This document shows positions 8,631 through 17,483 of a stretch of 44,224 bases of DNA, piece after piece. The stretch is taken from assembly GCA_029260115.1 (NCBI GenBank), contig JAJDDW010000096.1, forward strand, positions 1-44,224. Direction: 5' to 3'. Both the position numbers and the translations under genes were made by a program. Each line of letters starts with the position of its first letter. The stretch's first letter is position 1. Source of the stretch: Phycisphaerae bacterium. Its GTDB lineage: Bacteria; Planctomycetota; Phycisphaerae; UBA1845. The notes below the pieces were generated by a model that was given only the letters and a program-made list of their open reading frames with translations, did no database searches and was not told where the DNA came from.

Positions 8631-9782
8631 ATGCAGCCGCACGTTTTATTAATTAACACGTACTACCCGCAATTCCTAGAATCGCTATATGGCAAGCGAT
8701 CTGATTTGGCTGACAAGCCGTTCGACGTTCAGCATCAGTACATTTCTGAGCAGGCTTTTGGTGCGGGTGATGCGTATGCCAGAGGGTTGAGGTCTGCGGG
8801 TTGTCGGGTGCAGGAAATTATTTGTAACGCAGACATAATGCAGCGTCAGTGGGCGCGTGAGCATGATGTTCGCTTCTCAAGCAGCAATGTACACGATATG
8901 AGGCGGCAGATTGTTGCGGCTCAGGTTAACCATGATCGACCGGAGGTGCTGTTCGTATTTGAGTGGTGTCCGCTGGGCGATGCATTTATAGCTGACATGA
9001 GACAGGCCGTAAGTTTGACAGCCGGGCAAATCGCTTCGCCGATTCCTTCTAATCGAACGTTCAAATCTTATGACATTATGTTTTCATCTTGGCCTCCGAT
9101 CGTTGAGTTTTTTCGACGAGAGGGAATTCAGTCTGAGTACGGTATGCTGGCCTTTGATGAGCGCGTGCTACACGGCATCACTAAGCAATCGCCGACTTAC
9201 GACGTGACTTTTGTTGGCGGCTTCGCGCCGTCGCACCCAGATCGAATAGGCTGGTTGGAAGCATTGCATCAACATGTTGACGTCGATGTTTTTGGCTATG
9301 GTGTCGACGCGACGGCTGATGATTCTTCTATACGAACGCACCATCATGGCGAAGTCTGGGGGTGGGACATGTATGAGGTGCTACAGCGGTCGCGGATCAC
9401 GCTGAACCGACATGCCCACAACGACGTTAGAGGTCAGGTTTCGCACGAATTCGCGAACAACATGCGACTCTACGAGGCCACGGGCGTGGGGACGTGCTTG
9501 CTTACTGAAAAACGCAGTAATTTAGCGACGATGTTCAAGCCGGATGTGGAGGTCGCTACCTATACCTCGTCGCAGGAATGCCTGGAGAAAATTCGTTATT
9601 ACCTCGATCATCCCGCTCAGCGTGAAAACCTAGCTAAGGCAGGCCAGGCGCGAACCTTGCGCGACCATACCTACACGCTCCGTATGTCCGAACTTACGGA
9701 TCAGCTTGCTAATCATTTGGACCAGGCAGGTAGGGGGCGGCGTGTGTCAGTACCAAACATCGCATCAAAACAGTCATGGTAG
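8631..9782 (+). CDS. CgeB-like glycosyltransferase
   Basis: A 383-residue GT-B-type protein. The N-terminal half opens with HVLLINTYYPQF and includes LFVFEWCPLGDAF. The C-terminal half matches the CgeB / Glyco_trans_1_2 pattern: VTFVGGFAPSHPDR, RSRITLNRHAHNDVRGQ, NNMRLYEATGVGTCLLTE, then a closing helix region (CLEKIRYYLDHPAQRENLAKAGQ). CgeB proteins take part in spore or cell-surface polysaccharide maturation. Donor and acceptor are unknown. The start is ATG 8631, 17 bases after the SDR stop, with GGGGTG upstream. It is convergent with the minus-strand train ending at 10005. Confidence 0.85.
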   Translation: MQPHVLLINTYYPQFLESLYGKRSDLADKPFDVQHQYISEQAFGAGDAYARGLRSAGCRVQEIICNADIMQRQWAREHDVRFSSSNVHDMRRQIVAAQVNHDRPEVLFVFEWCPLGDAFIADMRQAVSLTAGQIASPIPSNRTFKSYDIMFSSWPPIVEFFRREGIQSEYGMLAFDERVLHGITKQSPTYDVTFVGGFAPSHPDRIGWLEALHQHVDVDVFGYGVDATADDSSIRTHHHGEVWGWDMYEVLQRSRITLNRHAHNDVRGQVSHEFANNMRLYEATGVGTCLLTEKRSNLATMFKPDVEVATYTSSQECLEKIRYYLDHPAQRENLAKAGQARTLRDHTYTLRMSELTDQLANHLDQAGRGRRVSVPNIASKQSW

Positions 9783-9974
9783 CCAAACGTCCCATTTTGA
9801 CAGTGGCGATTCCGATAACGAACGCATCAAAGCGCACGCATTATCGGGCACTAGGCCTGTGAAATCCACTCCAGGCTTCGATAGCAAGGTTCAACTCGCC
9901 ACAATTCACAACGTCTAAGCCGATCAATGTGGCTGGGTAGGACCAGCCGATGTATTGAGGGACGAGCTAATCTA

Positions 9975-10000
9975 GCGAGAATGGGGGGGACTTGAACCCT
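9975..10000 (-). other. tRNA-Leu 3'-end-like remnant
   Basis: On the minus strand this reads AGGGTTCAAGTCC followed by a C-run and CATTCTCGC, resembling a T loop (TTCAAGT) plus the acceptor 3' strand of a bacterial tRNA-Leu. Only three T-stem pairs form, and the 5' part of a tRNA is absent because the radical SAM coding region occupies that place. It may be a relic of integration at a tRNA gene, or coincidence. Confidence 0.4.
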
Positions 10001-10004
10001 GCAG

Positions 10005-11375
10005 CTAGCTTCCGTTGGTCATCTGCTGTGGCTTAACTGTAGGCGGCCGATACACGCAATCTTGCGGGCAGGTAGCACATTGGCCGGAGACGACATCGGC
10101 CTCAACCGCATATCCCTCCCTCGAGCGCCAGATATATTCGATGTCTTGATCCTTGAGCGATCCTATGCGGATATGTGATTGGCAACAGACGAATACGTCA
10201 CCGTTTACTTCAACGAAGATGCTATCCGCGGCGCTGGTGCATGGGGTGGTATTATCCAGCTTGGGGACTAGGTCCGGAAAGACCATGCCAATTCTATCGA
10301 CGTATACTTTGATCTGATCTTCTGACCGGATTTGCCGGATCTGCTTTTCGATAATTTCATGATTGAGACGATGATCTGACATAGTATCAGCTCCGAAGCC
10401 GACACAATCAACACCAAGTGCATGTCCCATGTGAACAATATCAATTAACTCGTGCTGGTTTTGCGGTGTGATGACGGCTGAAATCGTTAATTCTAAATTC
10501 GATTTCATCTTGTCGCGCAGAGCGACCACATGACTAATGTTATCAGCTACCTGCGAAAGACAATCCTTACCAGCTATGGCTTCATAGGTTTTACCCGTCC
10601 CAGCGATGACTGAAAAACCGATCCGCCCACCTGTGGCGCAAAATACGTCGGCCCAGTCAGTGTTGAAGCCCACGCCGTTGGTGGTAAGCTCCATTTGCAA
10701 ATGTGGAAATCGGCTAGGAATCGTTTGCGCGAAGGGGAGTGCATGGCGATAAAACGTAACCTCTCCGCCAACTAGCGATAGTAGACGCGCGTGGGGATAT
10801 ACCGGGGCAAGTTTTTCCGTGAAGATGGACGGATCCATACGCGATTCAAATTCCGATTGATAGCAAAAATTGCATCGCAAATTGCAGGTTTTACACATCA
10901 CGACGACGACGTTGGCAATGTCTTCAAGTCGCCGGGTGCGCGAGTGGCTTTCGATCGAAGAAAATTGATGCACAATCTCGCTACGGGCGGATCGAATGTC
11001 TAGGTGCGGAAATTTTGACTGAATGCGCGCATGAAGTTTTTCTTCCAGCTCAGGCCGGCGCGAACATAACAATACATGCGTAGGATTTCCAAACGAAACA
11101 GCATCTTCAAGCTTGCGACAATCGGTCAGATGGGGACCAGGAGAGTCATCGGCATAACCGACAAAGGTCCGACCGCCCAACAATTTATTTTCAAGCAAAT
11201 CAGCCATGGCTAACTGAGCATTTCTTCCGCCAGGGGCAACTAAAAATCTCGCATTCTCAGGCAAGGCGCTTACCGCCCGCTCTAGCAAGCTATGAGACCA
11301 GTCCAATTCGACAATCCGCCTACTCGATGATGACGGACGGTCGATAGTAGGGGCTTCAAGTATAGGTAGTTTCAT
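10005..11375 (-). CDS. Radical SAM/SPASM enzyme with an N-terminal Rossmann-like region
   Basis: A 456-residue radical S-adenosylmethionine enzyme. The 4Fe-4S cluster motif is C164-NLR-C168-NF-C171, inside VMCKTCNLRCNFCYQSEF. A partial TIM barrel follows (LLSLVGGEVTFYRH, MELTTNGVGFNTDW). The C-terminus has a SPASM-type cysteine set (PCTSAADSIFVEVNGD, VFVCCQSH, CATCPQDC) for extra Fe-S clusters. SPASM enzymes modify peptides, proteins or small molecules by radical chemistry. Residues 40-130 (FLVAPGGRNAQLAMADLL ... THVLLCSR) look like a degenerate relative of the module in the two neighbouring methyltransferases. Its start overlaps the upstream methyltransferase stop by 4 bases, so the two are probably coupled. 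No precursor peptide is nearby; the substrate is unknown. Confidence 0.88.
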   Translation of the reverse strand: MKLPILEAPTIDRPSSSSRRIVELDWSHSLLERAVSALPENARFLVAPGGRNAQLAMADLLENKLLGGRTFVGYADDSPGPHLTDCRKLEDAVSFGNPTHVLLCSRRPELEEKLHARIQSKFPHLDIRSARSEIVHQFSSIESHSRTRRLEDIANVVVVMCKTCNLRCNFCYQSEFESRMDPSIFTEKLAPVYPHARLLSLVGGEVTFYRHALPFAQTIPSRFPHLQMELTTNGVGFNTDWADVFCATGGRIGFSVIAGTGKTYEAIAGKDCLSQVADNISHVVALRDKMKSNLELTISAVITPQNQHELIDIVHMGHALGVDCVGFGADTMSDHRLNHEIIEKQIRQIRSEDQIKVYVDRIGMVFPDLVPKLDNTTPCTSAADSIFVEVNGDVFVCCQSHIRIGSLKDQDIEYIWRSREGYAVEADVVSGQCATCPQDCVYRPPTVKPQQMTNGS

Positions 11376-12511
11376 GCCACACCATCCATGTCCGAACCGA
11401 TTGAAATGATCGGTATGTTCGCGGTGAATACGGTTTTAGCCCGACGGTATAAGGCCGGTCCCTGATGCCAGGATGAAATAACAATCGCACCGAATTGCTT
11501 GGGGTCAATATCTGTAGGGCGGCAAACTGGCAGCCCTTCAATGTGCTGGTTGAGCGACACACGGTCGTCCAAGACGCAGGCGACATTAACGCCGTCAAGG
11601 TCCGCGACTTGTTGCAATAGCCAGGGGGTGTGCGTGCCCGCGCCAAACAAAGCTATAGGTTTTTTGATGTTGCAGAGTTGGTTCGTCCAGAGGTCACGAA
11701 GCACGTTTCGACGTCTATCAACGTTGACCGGAAATTCTTGATCTAACGTCTCCTCAAAAATGTGGTGATCGGAAAATTCTCCGGGCGTAGCTACGCCTAT
11801 GTAGTGACGTCCACCACTTCGCGCCTCAATCACTTCCTCGGCAAGATCAAATCCTGCGGTTGAGATTAGCTGACGGATCATCGCGGTATTGAATGACCAC
11901 ATACCGTGAGCGCCGGTGGCATACCGATCGAGTCTGCTTAACGGTTCTAAGCTGCTGTCGTCCAGGTCCACGGCACTGGTGATGATGAGCTTCCCCCTGC
12001 ATCGTTGACGTAGTAAATGTAACGCGCCTAGTGGGTCGAGCAGATGGTATAGTAAACCGCAGCACAGTACGACGTCGAAGTTTTCCTGCGGACACTGTTT
12101 TTCAATGCTACCCTGGAAAAGCTCGATCTGATTTAAGCTAAGAATATCACGCACAAAGAGGGCGTGTTCGTAATTGTATTTATTGCGTTCGATACCCACG
12201 ACACGCGACGCGCCTCGACGGGCGGCCCAGACGCTAAGCAAACCGTCCGCACAGCCAAGGTCCAAGATATTCATACCGGCAAACGAAGCCGGGAAGATTC
12301 CTTCCAGGCGATTAACGAGTTCCTCCGTGTAAGTGTCTACGCGACGAAGCACAGGATTAACCTCGTAGTCCTGCTCGAATCGCGTACGCATGCCATCGAT
12401 TAATTCGATGTTATGATACCACAGCCGACGCTGGGAAATCTGGTCAAGCAGTTTGGTCTTATCGATCTGCTTTGGCGAGGGCTGGGTCGTGGAAAGTTGG
12501 GTAGAGCACAT
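11372..12511 (-). CDS. SAM methyltransferase with C-terminal Rossmann-like module
   Basis: A 379-residue, two-domain protein. Residues about 20-245 form a class I SAM methyltransferase: a CmoB-like lead-in (RRLWYHNIELIDGMRT), then NILDLGCADG (81-90) as the SAM loop and VVGIERN as motif II. Residues about 270-372 form a separate module: LRDLW lead-in, ALFGAGTHTPWLL (287-299), VLDD (313-316), GLPV (326-329), VISS (344-347). The same module stands at the N-terminus of the protein at 16380. The methyl acceptor is unknown; a sugar or lipid-linked glycan is likely from context. It starts 82 bases after the upstream methyltransferase and overlaps the downstream radical SAM gene by 4 bases. Confidence 0.88.
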   Translation of the reverse strand: MCSTQLSTTQPSPKQIDKTKLLDQISQRRLWYHNIELIDGMRTRFEQDYEVNPVLRRVDTYTEELVNRLEGIFPASFAGMNILDLGCADGLLSVWAARRGASRVVGIERNKYNYEHALFVRDILSLNQIELFQGSIEKQCPQENFDVVLCCGLLYHLLDPLGALHLLRQRCRGKLIITSAVDLDDSSLEPLSRLDRYATGAHGMWSFNTAMIRQLISTAGFDLAEEVIEARSGGRHYIGVATPGEFSDHHIFEETLDQEFPVNVDRRRNVLRDLWTNQLCNIKKPIALFGAGTHTPWLLQQVADLDGVNVACVLDDRVSLNQHIEGLPVCRPTDIDPKQFGAIVISSWHQGPALYRRAKTVFTANIPIISIGSDMDGVA

Positions 12512-12593
12512 GAGGATATTATCGGTATCCCTAGCCCAGTACTACAACCAATGGGGCGTAGGACGCATATAAAGACGTTTTCTCGTGCCGAGG

Positions 12594-13367
12594 CTATACG
12601 GATCGAGCTAAGACCATGACGTTCCAGGTTGTGTCGTTGGGATCTAGATCAAAATCGGGGAATTGTCCGATCCGAATGAGTGAAAAACCAGCAACGTGTA
12701 GGAATAAGTCCAATTCGCGGGGGAAGAAATAGCGCATGGTGTGCGATTCAGTCATCTGTTTGGGGGCACCCTCGTTTGTCAGTTCTCGAACATCAAAAGT
12801 GACGTGACACAAATGTTTGTGGATGTCTAACGTCGATGACGCTGAGCGGATGATTAGGCCATTAGGTCGGGAAATCTCACGCTGGCGATCAGAAGGGCGC
12901 TCGCTCAAAACGACCGGCCCATACCACACATCAAACATGGCTAACCCACCGGGTTTTAAGTGACGCCTCATGTTGGTCAGAGTTGCGATGACACTTTCAT
13001 TGTCGTGCTGATATCCTAACACCGCGAACATCATCATAGCCGCGTCGAAGCGTTCATCGATTTGAAAGTTCGTCACATTGGAAACTTCAAACCGAGGTTG
13101 ATTGTCGCCCGTAAATACTAACGATTTGCTTCGGGCTAATTCGACCATATCCGCAGACCGGTCAACGCCAACCACGTGATAGCCCCTACTCGCAAGGGGG
13201 AATGCATGATTGCCTGTCCCACAGCCCATATCGAGGATGCTGCGCACTGGTTCGTGACTATGGTTATTAAAGATGCTTTCTAAAAGATCGCATTCCGCTT
13301 CGTAATCTTTTGACGCGTATAAGCTATCGTAGACATTGGCGTACCGCTGGCCAAACACTTCTTTCAC
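12594..13367 (-). CDS. Class I SAM-dependent methyltransferase
   Basis: A 257-residue single-domain methyltransferase. The SAM loop is ILDMGCGTGNHAFPL (about 42-56), motif II is YHVVGVDRSADMV, and DAAMMMFAVLGYQ and GGLAMFDVWYG give the later strands. The start YANVYDSLYASKDYEAEC is typical of Methyltransf_25-type enzymes found in sugar-modification clusters (N,N-dimethylation or O-methylation of deoxyaminosugars). Its ATG overlaps the aminotransferase stop by ATGA (13364-13367). With an aminotransferase directly upstream, an N-methyltransferase acting on the new amino sugar is a reasonable guess, not shown. Confidence 0.88.
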   Translation of the reverse strand: MKEVFGQRYANVYDSLYASKDYEAECDLLESIFNNHSHEPVRSILDMGCGTGNHAFPLASRGYHVVGVDRSADMVELARSKSLVFTGDNQPRFEVSNVTNFQIDERFDAAMMMFAVLGYQHDNESVIATLTNMRRHLKPGGLAMFDVWYGPVVLSERPSDRQREISRPNGLIIRSASSTLDIHKHLCHVTFDVRELTNEGAPKQMTESHTMRYFFPRELDLFLHVAGFSLIRIGQFPDFDLDPNDTTWNVMVLARSV

Positions 13368-14527
13368 GAGGCGATCTCCTGCACGGCTTGGCAGACCGTC
13401 GCTACCTGATCATCGCTAAGACCCGCACCCGATGGTAAATACAATCCTTGTTGGGATAGGCGAGTCGTCACAGGATATGATTCGCCCGAAAATAAACCGC
13501 GAGCGATTAGCACGGGCTGATCGTGCATACCCGTGAAAAAAGGGCGTGAGTCGATGCCACGCGCACGAAGCGATGTGGCGAAGGTCGCCGCATTCATTCC
13601 GAGTTTTTCCTCAATGACAATACCATTCATCCAATACACGCTTTTAGCCCAGGGCCTGTTTTCTTGTATTGATATCGAGGATACGTCTTTTAAGTTGTGG
13701 GCATATAGCTGGCCAATGTGTCGCTTTCGCTGGAGAATTTCTTCAATACGCTCAAACTGGGCTAGCCCAATCGCCGCTTGCAAATTAGTTAGCCGAAAGT
13801 TATGACCTAAAGATTCGTGACGAAATCGCTGGTCCTGCCCAAAACAAAGATTACGGATATTTCTGAGGCGCTTGTCTAGGTGCTTGTCGTTGGTCAATAC
13901 CATACCACCTTCGCCTGTGGTAATGATTTTGTTGGCATAAAAGCTAAAACAACTCATGGCGCCAAAGCTGCCGCATCGTTGCCAGGTTTTACTGTCGTCG
14001 CTATTTGTGTCGCTAACGAGGCACTCTGCACCGTGAGCTTGGGCTGCATCCTCGATCAAAGCTAGCCCGTGACGCTCGCAGAGTTCCAGGATTGGCTGCA
14101 TGTCAACAGGATGGCCATATAGGTGAACCGCCATGACTGCCCTTGTGTGATTGGTGACGCGATCCGCCACTTGTTGGGGATTCATGGTCCAAGTTTCGGG
14201 ATCGCAGTCGACCAACACAGGCGTTGCACCTGCTTGAATGATGCATTGAGCGCAGGAAATGATGGTCAGCGAAGGAAGAATCACTTCGTCCCCCGGCGAT
14301 AAATCGAGGGCTTCGATAGCCGCCTGCAACGCGCTGGTCCCGTTGTTCACTGACACGCCAAAGGCACGATGGCAATACGCGGCCCATTGCTGTTCAAATT
14401 CGTCGACAAATCGACCGGCAGAGGAAACCCAGCCGCTACGCACACATTCAATCGCATAGGCTTCTTCCCGCTCGCCCAGCCAGGGCTGACAGACGGGGAT
14501 CATGGTTGTCGGTTTTTCTAAAAGCAT
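13364..14527 (-). CDS. DegT/DnrJ/EryC1 aminotransferase
   Basis: A 387-residue PLP-dependent sugar aminotransferase. The family pattern is complete: IPVCQPWLGEREEAYAIECV, GVSVNNGTSALQAAIEAL, DEVILPSLT, ALIEDAAQAHGA with the PLP-contacting Asp160, and SFYANKIITTGEGG with the Schiff-base Lys200. Members transfer an amino group to a keto sugar nucleotide. ATG 14527 overlaps the cupin stop by 10 bases and has GAGAAAG upstream; the ATG at 14503, just before IPVCQPW, is the alternative. It sits between a cupin (possible isomerase or binding protein) and a methyltransferase, a common order in deoxyaminosugar pathways. Confidence 0.94.
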   Translation of the reverse strand: MLLEKPTTMIPVCQPWLGEREEAYAIECVRSGWVSSAGRFVDEFEQQWAAYCHRAFGVSVNNGTSALQAAIEALDLSPGDEVILPSLTIISCAQCIIQAGATPVLVDCDPETWTMNPQQVADRVTNHTRAVMAVHLYGHPVDMQPILELCERHGLALIEDAAQAHGAECLVSDTNSDDSKTWQRCGSFGAMSCFSFYANKIITTGEGGMVLTNDKHLDKRLRNIRNLCFGQDQRFRHESLGHNFRLTNLQAAIGLAQFERIEEILQRKRHIGQLYAHNLKDVSSISIQENRPWAKSVYWMNGIVIEEKLGMNAATFATSLRARGIDSRPFFTGMHDQPVLIARGLFSGESYPVTTRLSQQGLYLPSGAGLSDDQVATVCQAVQEIAS

Positions 14528-14931
14528 GCTTTCTCGTCTTGTCCGGTATAAGGGCCTTGTTTAACTTCCAAGAGGATCGTATCTTCTAACATCCGAAAAC
14601 CGTGCCCACCGCGCGGCATAATGACAACATCTCCCGTATGCAATTCCCGTGTAGCTATGAGTGCGCGATTATCGTCGTAGATGTCTATTTCGCATCGCCC
14701 TTTGCGCACGACCAATACTTCGGAAGTGCCAGTGATGTGTCGCGAAATAGGTCGGTGAATGTGACGGGCGATCGCTCCCCCTTTAGGATAGACGACGAAG
14801 CCTACCTGATGATTAGACTCATCGGGTGTGACGAATTGCGTCTGGGTAGGGGTCATCGATGCGCGAATAATTTGCACCAGCGTTATGCCTTCGGATGCAA
14901 TATGCTCGATAGGTTCTGTCGCAACATTCAT
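14518..14931 (-). CDS. Cupin-fold protein
   Basis: About 137 residues forming a single cupin barrel. The first motif HIHRPISRHITGTSEVLVVRKG-like stretch gives His residues and a metal or ligand pocket; the second is GDVVIMPRGGHGFRML. It resembles WxcM/FdtA-like and WbuC-like small cupins seen beside sugar aminotransferases, some of which are dTDP-keto-sugar isomerases. The start at 14931 is chosen because ATGA there overlaps the stop of the glycosyltransferase; an upstream in-frame ATG at 14976 would lie deeper in that gene. The role is inferred from neighbours only. Confidence 0.82.
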   Translation of the reverse strand: MNVATEPIEHIASEGITLVQIIRASMTPTQTQFVTPDESNHQVGFVVYPKGGAIARHIHRPISRHITGTSEVLVVRKGRCEIDIYDDNRALIATRELHTGDVVIMPRGGHGFRMLEDTILLEVKQGPYTGQDEKACF

Positions 14932-16184
14932 AAAATGCTCACTTTGCTCATCGGCTGTTTCTGTAACCGGACGCATGCCTCATTGACAATTGCTCGTAGT
15001 CTAGCGTCATAGTCACGCGGCGCATATAAAGCGAGGCGTGCCAAACCCTTGTTAATAAGAGATAAACGAAGTTTGTCATCTGTCCAAAGGCGGCGAATTC
15101 CTTCCGCTATACTTTTGGAATCTCTCGGGTCAGTTAATACCGCTGCGTCTCCACATTGCTCACGGATACCTCGAATATCAGAAGTTAGTACCGGGCAGGA
15201 ATGTGACCAAGCTTCGAGTACCGGTATATTTGTCGGGCCAAAAAAAGTTGGCATGACCAACGATCTCGCGCTCATATATAAGTGTGCCATATCGTCGTCT
15301 TGCACATAACCCAATAGATGAAGCTGGTTTTCTATGCCTAACGATTTCGCACGCGCAACCACCGCCATTTGAACTAATTCTCTAAATTTCCCCGACCATG
15401 AACCGCTAAGCACGAGCGGAATTTGAAAATCATGTTGCTGCTTGAGCATACCCAACGCTTCGATGAGGCGTACATGGTTTTTGTGGGACCAGAACTGGGC
15501 GGGATAAAAAAGAAAATTATCCGGCAGACCATATTTCAATTTGACAGAATCAATGCCTTCCGCAGTTCGATTTTCGTTGGCTCGAGATTTTGGCAGAAAC
15601 GGTAGCGATTTTACCAATGCCGGTTCGACACCGTAACAATCAATAATATCCTCCCGGCCAACTTCCGAATCCGCCATTAGGAGCGTTGCATTTTTTATCG
15701 CATGCTGGAACAGATATTCTCGACGCTCGAATTCTCCGTCGGCTGATACCTCCGGAAATTCAGGCTGAAGCTTATGCTGCAAATCATGAATCGACATGAT
15801 AAAGGGGACATCAGTCTCAAACGACAATCGGTGGGGCGATGGGTAGATCATCAACTCCACGCCACATTCCATTAGCCAGCGTTGCATGTCAGGCTGGCGT
15901 TGCGGGATCGACAGGGTAGGCAAGGAACTGGACGCCGGCACTCCCTCAGGAGACCACGGCGGCCGAAAAGTTTGGATCGACCAATTCGTCTCGGTCAGCT
16001 CAGCCAATGCTGGATGATCGCAATCATGCGCAAAAACGACAAATTCATGAGAATATGATCCCGATTCGCTTTGGCTCCACGCGTAGAGCGATTCCAGCAT
16101 AGTTAGGGCATACTGATAGACCCCGCCGTCATGAGGCCTTAGATTAGGATGGATGCCGATTCGCAACGTATTCACTTCTCCCAT
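14928..16184 (-). CDS. GT4-family glycosyltransferase
   Basis: A 418-residue GT-B glycosyltransferase, first gene of the minus-strand train. The N-terminal domain has PNLRPHDGGVYQYALTML, the glycine-rich acceptor loop, and FIMSIHDLQHKLQPEF. The C-terminal donor domain has FLFYPAQFWSHKNHVRL, GYVQDDDMAHLY, and FFGPTNIPVLEAWSHSCPV followed by LTSDIRGIREQCGDAA, the usual EX7E-like region of retaining GT4 enzymes such as mannosyl- or rhamnosyltransferases. Sugar and acceptor are unknown. ATG 16184 is used; TTG 16169, preceded by GGGAGAAG, is an alternative. The 195-base spacer to the divergent gene at 16380 should hold the promoters of both transcripts. Confidence 0.9.
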   Translation of the reverse strand: MGEVNTLRIGIHPNLRPHDGGVYQYALTMLESLYAWSQSESGSYSHEFVVFAHDCDHPALAELTETNWSIQTFRPPWSPEGVPASSSLPTLSIPQRQPDMQRWLMECGVELMIYPSPHRLSFETDVPFIMSIHDLQHKLQPEFPEVSADGEFERREYLFQHAIKNATLLMADSEVGREDIIDCYGVEPALVKSLPFLPKSRANENRTAEGIDSVKLKYGLPDNFLFYPAQFWSHKNHVRLIEALGMLKQQHDFQIPLVLSGSWSGKFRELVQMAVVARAKSLGIENQLHLLGYVQDDDMAHLYMSARSLVMPTFFGPTNIPVLEAWSHSCPVLTSDIRGIREQCGDAAVLTDPRDSKSIAEGIRRLWTDDKLRLSLINKGLARLALYAPRDYDARLRAIVNEACVRLQKQPMSKVSIL

Positions 16185-16379
16185 GGGTAGGGCACGAAAA
16201 TTTCATCGCTGGTCCCATAGCGCATAGGCTCTTCATCGGTCGAAATAGGGCTAAAACTGCAAGTCTTCCCAGATAGCCCATTGTTACGCCATAAGGGATA
16301 TGTGCGTCATGGATAAGAGGCGTTATATTGGCCACGGGAATAGGCTATTTGCGATGGAACATCAGCCGAGACTTTTGAC

Positions 16380-17483
16380 ATGATAAATTTTTGGGGTGCC
16401 TACATCCGTGAGCTTTGGACGCATCGACTCAAGGGCGTTTCGCGGGTAGCTTTATTTGGAGCCGGCGAGCATTCAAACTGGTTACTGGATGTTGTTCGTA
16501 ATCTTGGCGGGGCGTCCGTCGTCGCACTTATTGATGACAACGCTGAAAAAATCCGCGAAGTGAAGGGTTTACCGGTCGTCCTGCCGGAATCGGTTGCTAG
16601 GCTTGAAGTCGAAGCCGTAGTCATTTCTTCTGACGCCAACGAGTTAGCCTTATTCAATCGCGCGCGGGAGGCGCTGCCCGGTGTACGTCTCGTGAGACTC
16701 TACGATAGCTTGCCTCCCGGGCCTTACGATAAACAAGGTCAATTGCCCAACGGCATTGATACGCTGGTCGGGCCACATGAAGCGGTCAATCTTGATACTG
16801 TGGTCAGCTTGGCTATGGACGCTGAAACCAAACGAGAAATTATTCGCACACTTGAAGCGCTTGAACCGGACCCCTATGTCGCGCGCATGCTCGACGGTTA
16901 TCGCCGGGCGATGAATCGCTTTGGTGACCGATGGAAGTATATCGATTTGTGGTCCGTGTTATTTGCTTATGCGGCGCTAACCGCGCCGAAGCGATATTTA
17001 GAAATTGGCACGCGTCGTGGGCATAGCCTGGCGCTGGTGTGCGCGGGGTGTTTAGCTGCAGGATATAAAGAGCTAGATGTCGTGTCGTGCGATCTTTGGA
17101 TTGCTAACTATGCGGGCACGGACAATCCCGGTCCGGATTACGTCGCGGACCAGATGAAGCGGGTAGGCCATGATCGCCCGATCCGTTTTGTCAGCGGCAC
17201 CACGAGGGATACGCTACCAGAACTTTTTAGTAGCCAAGGCGAAACGTTTGATCTGATTACGGTCGATGGCGACCATTCCCGTGACGGTGCTCGTGCCGAT
17301 CTCGATCATGTTGCTCCGCGGGCGAACCTCGGCGGTATGATTGCCTTTGACGATATCAATCATCCGCAACACAAATATTTGGGCGGCGTCTGGAATGCTG
17401 TGATGGCATTCCACGAAGGCTTCGAAACATACGTTAATCCACGAAACCATACAGGCATCGCCATCGCTATCCGTTATCAATGA
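16380..17483 (+). CDS. Methyltransf_24-type protein with N-terminal Rossmann-like module
   Basis: A 367-residue, two-domain protein. Residues about 8-110 are the module also seen at the C-terminus of the 11372-12511 product: RELW lead-in, ALFGAGEHSNWLL (24-36), LIDD (50-53), GLPV (63-66), VISS (81-84). Residues about 195-365 are a class I fold of the Methyltransf_24/cephalosporin-hydroxylase type: YLEIGTRRGHSLALV (207-221), DLITVDGDHSRDGARADL (291-308), GGMIAFDDI. These proteins methylate or hydroxylate sugars and natural products. It is divergent from the glycosyltransferase train and 78 bases upstream of rsmG. Confidence 0.87.
   Translation: MINFWGAYIRELWTHRLKGVSRVALFGAGEHSNWLLDVVRNLGGASVVALIDDNAEKIREVKGLPVVLPESVARLEVEAVVISSDANELALFNRAREALPGVRLVRLYDSLPPGPYDKQGQLPNGIDTLVGPHEAVNLDTVVSLAMDAETKREIIRTLEALEPDPYVARMLDGYRRAMNRFGDRWKYIDLWSVLFAYAALTAPKRYLEIGTRRGHSLALVCAGCLAAGYKELDVVSCDLWIANYAGTDNPGPDYVADQMKRVGHDRPIRFVSGTTRDTLPELFSSQGETFDLITVDGDHSRDGARADLDHVAPRANLGGMIAFDDINHPQHKYLGGVWNAVMAFHEGFETYVNPRNHTGIAIAIRYQ

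Noticed and set aside
9706..9918. 70-codon plus-strand frame after the CgeB-like gene
   Set aside because: It starts inside that gene in another frame, has no ribosome binding site and no recognisable domain.
10005..11375. RiPP biosynthesis centred on the radical SAM/SPASM protein
   Set aside because: No short precursor-like gene, protease or transporter is near; the neighbours are sugar enzymes.
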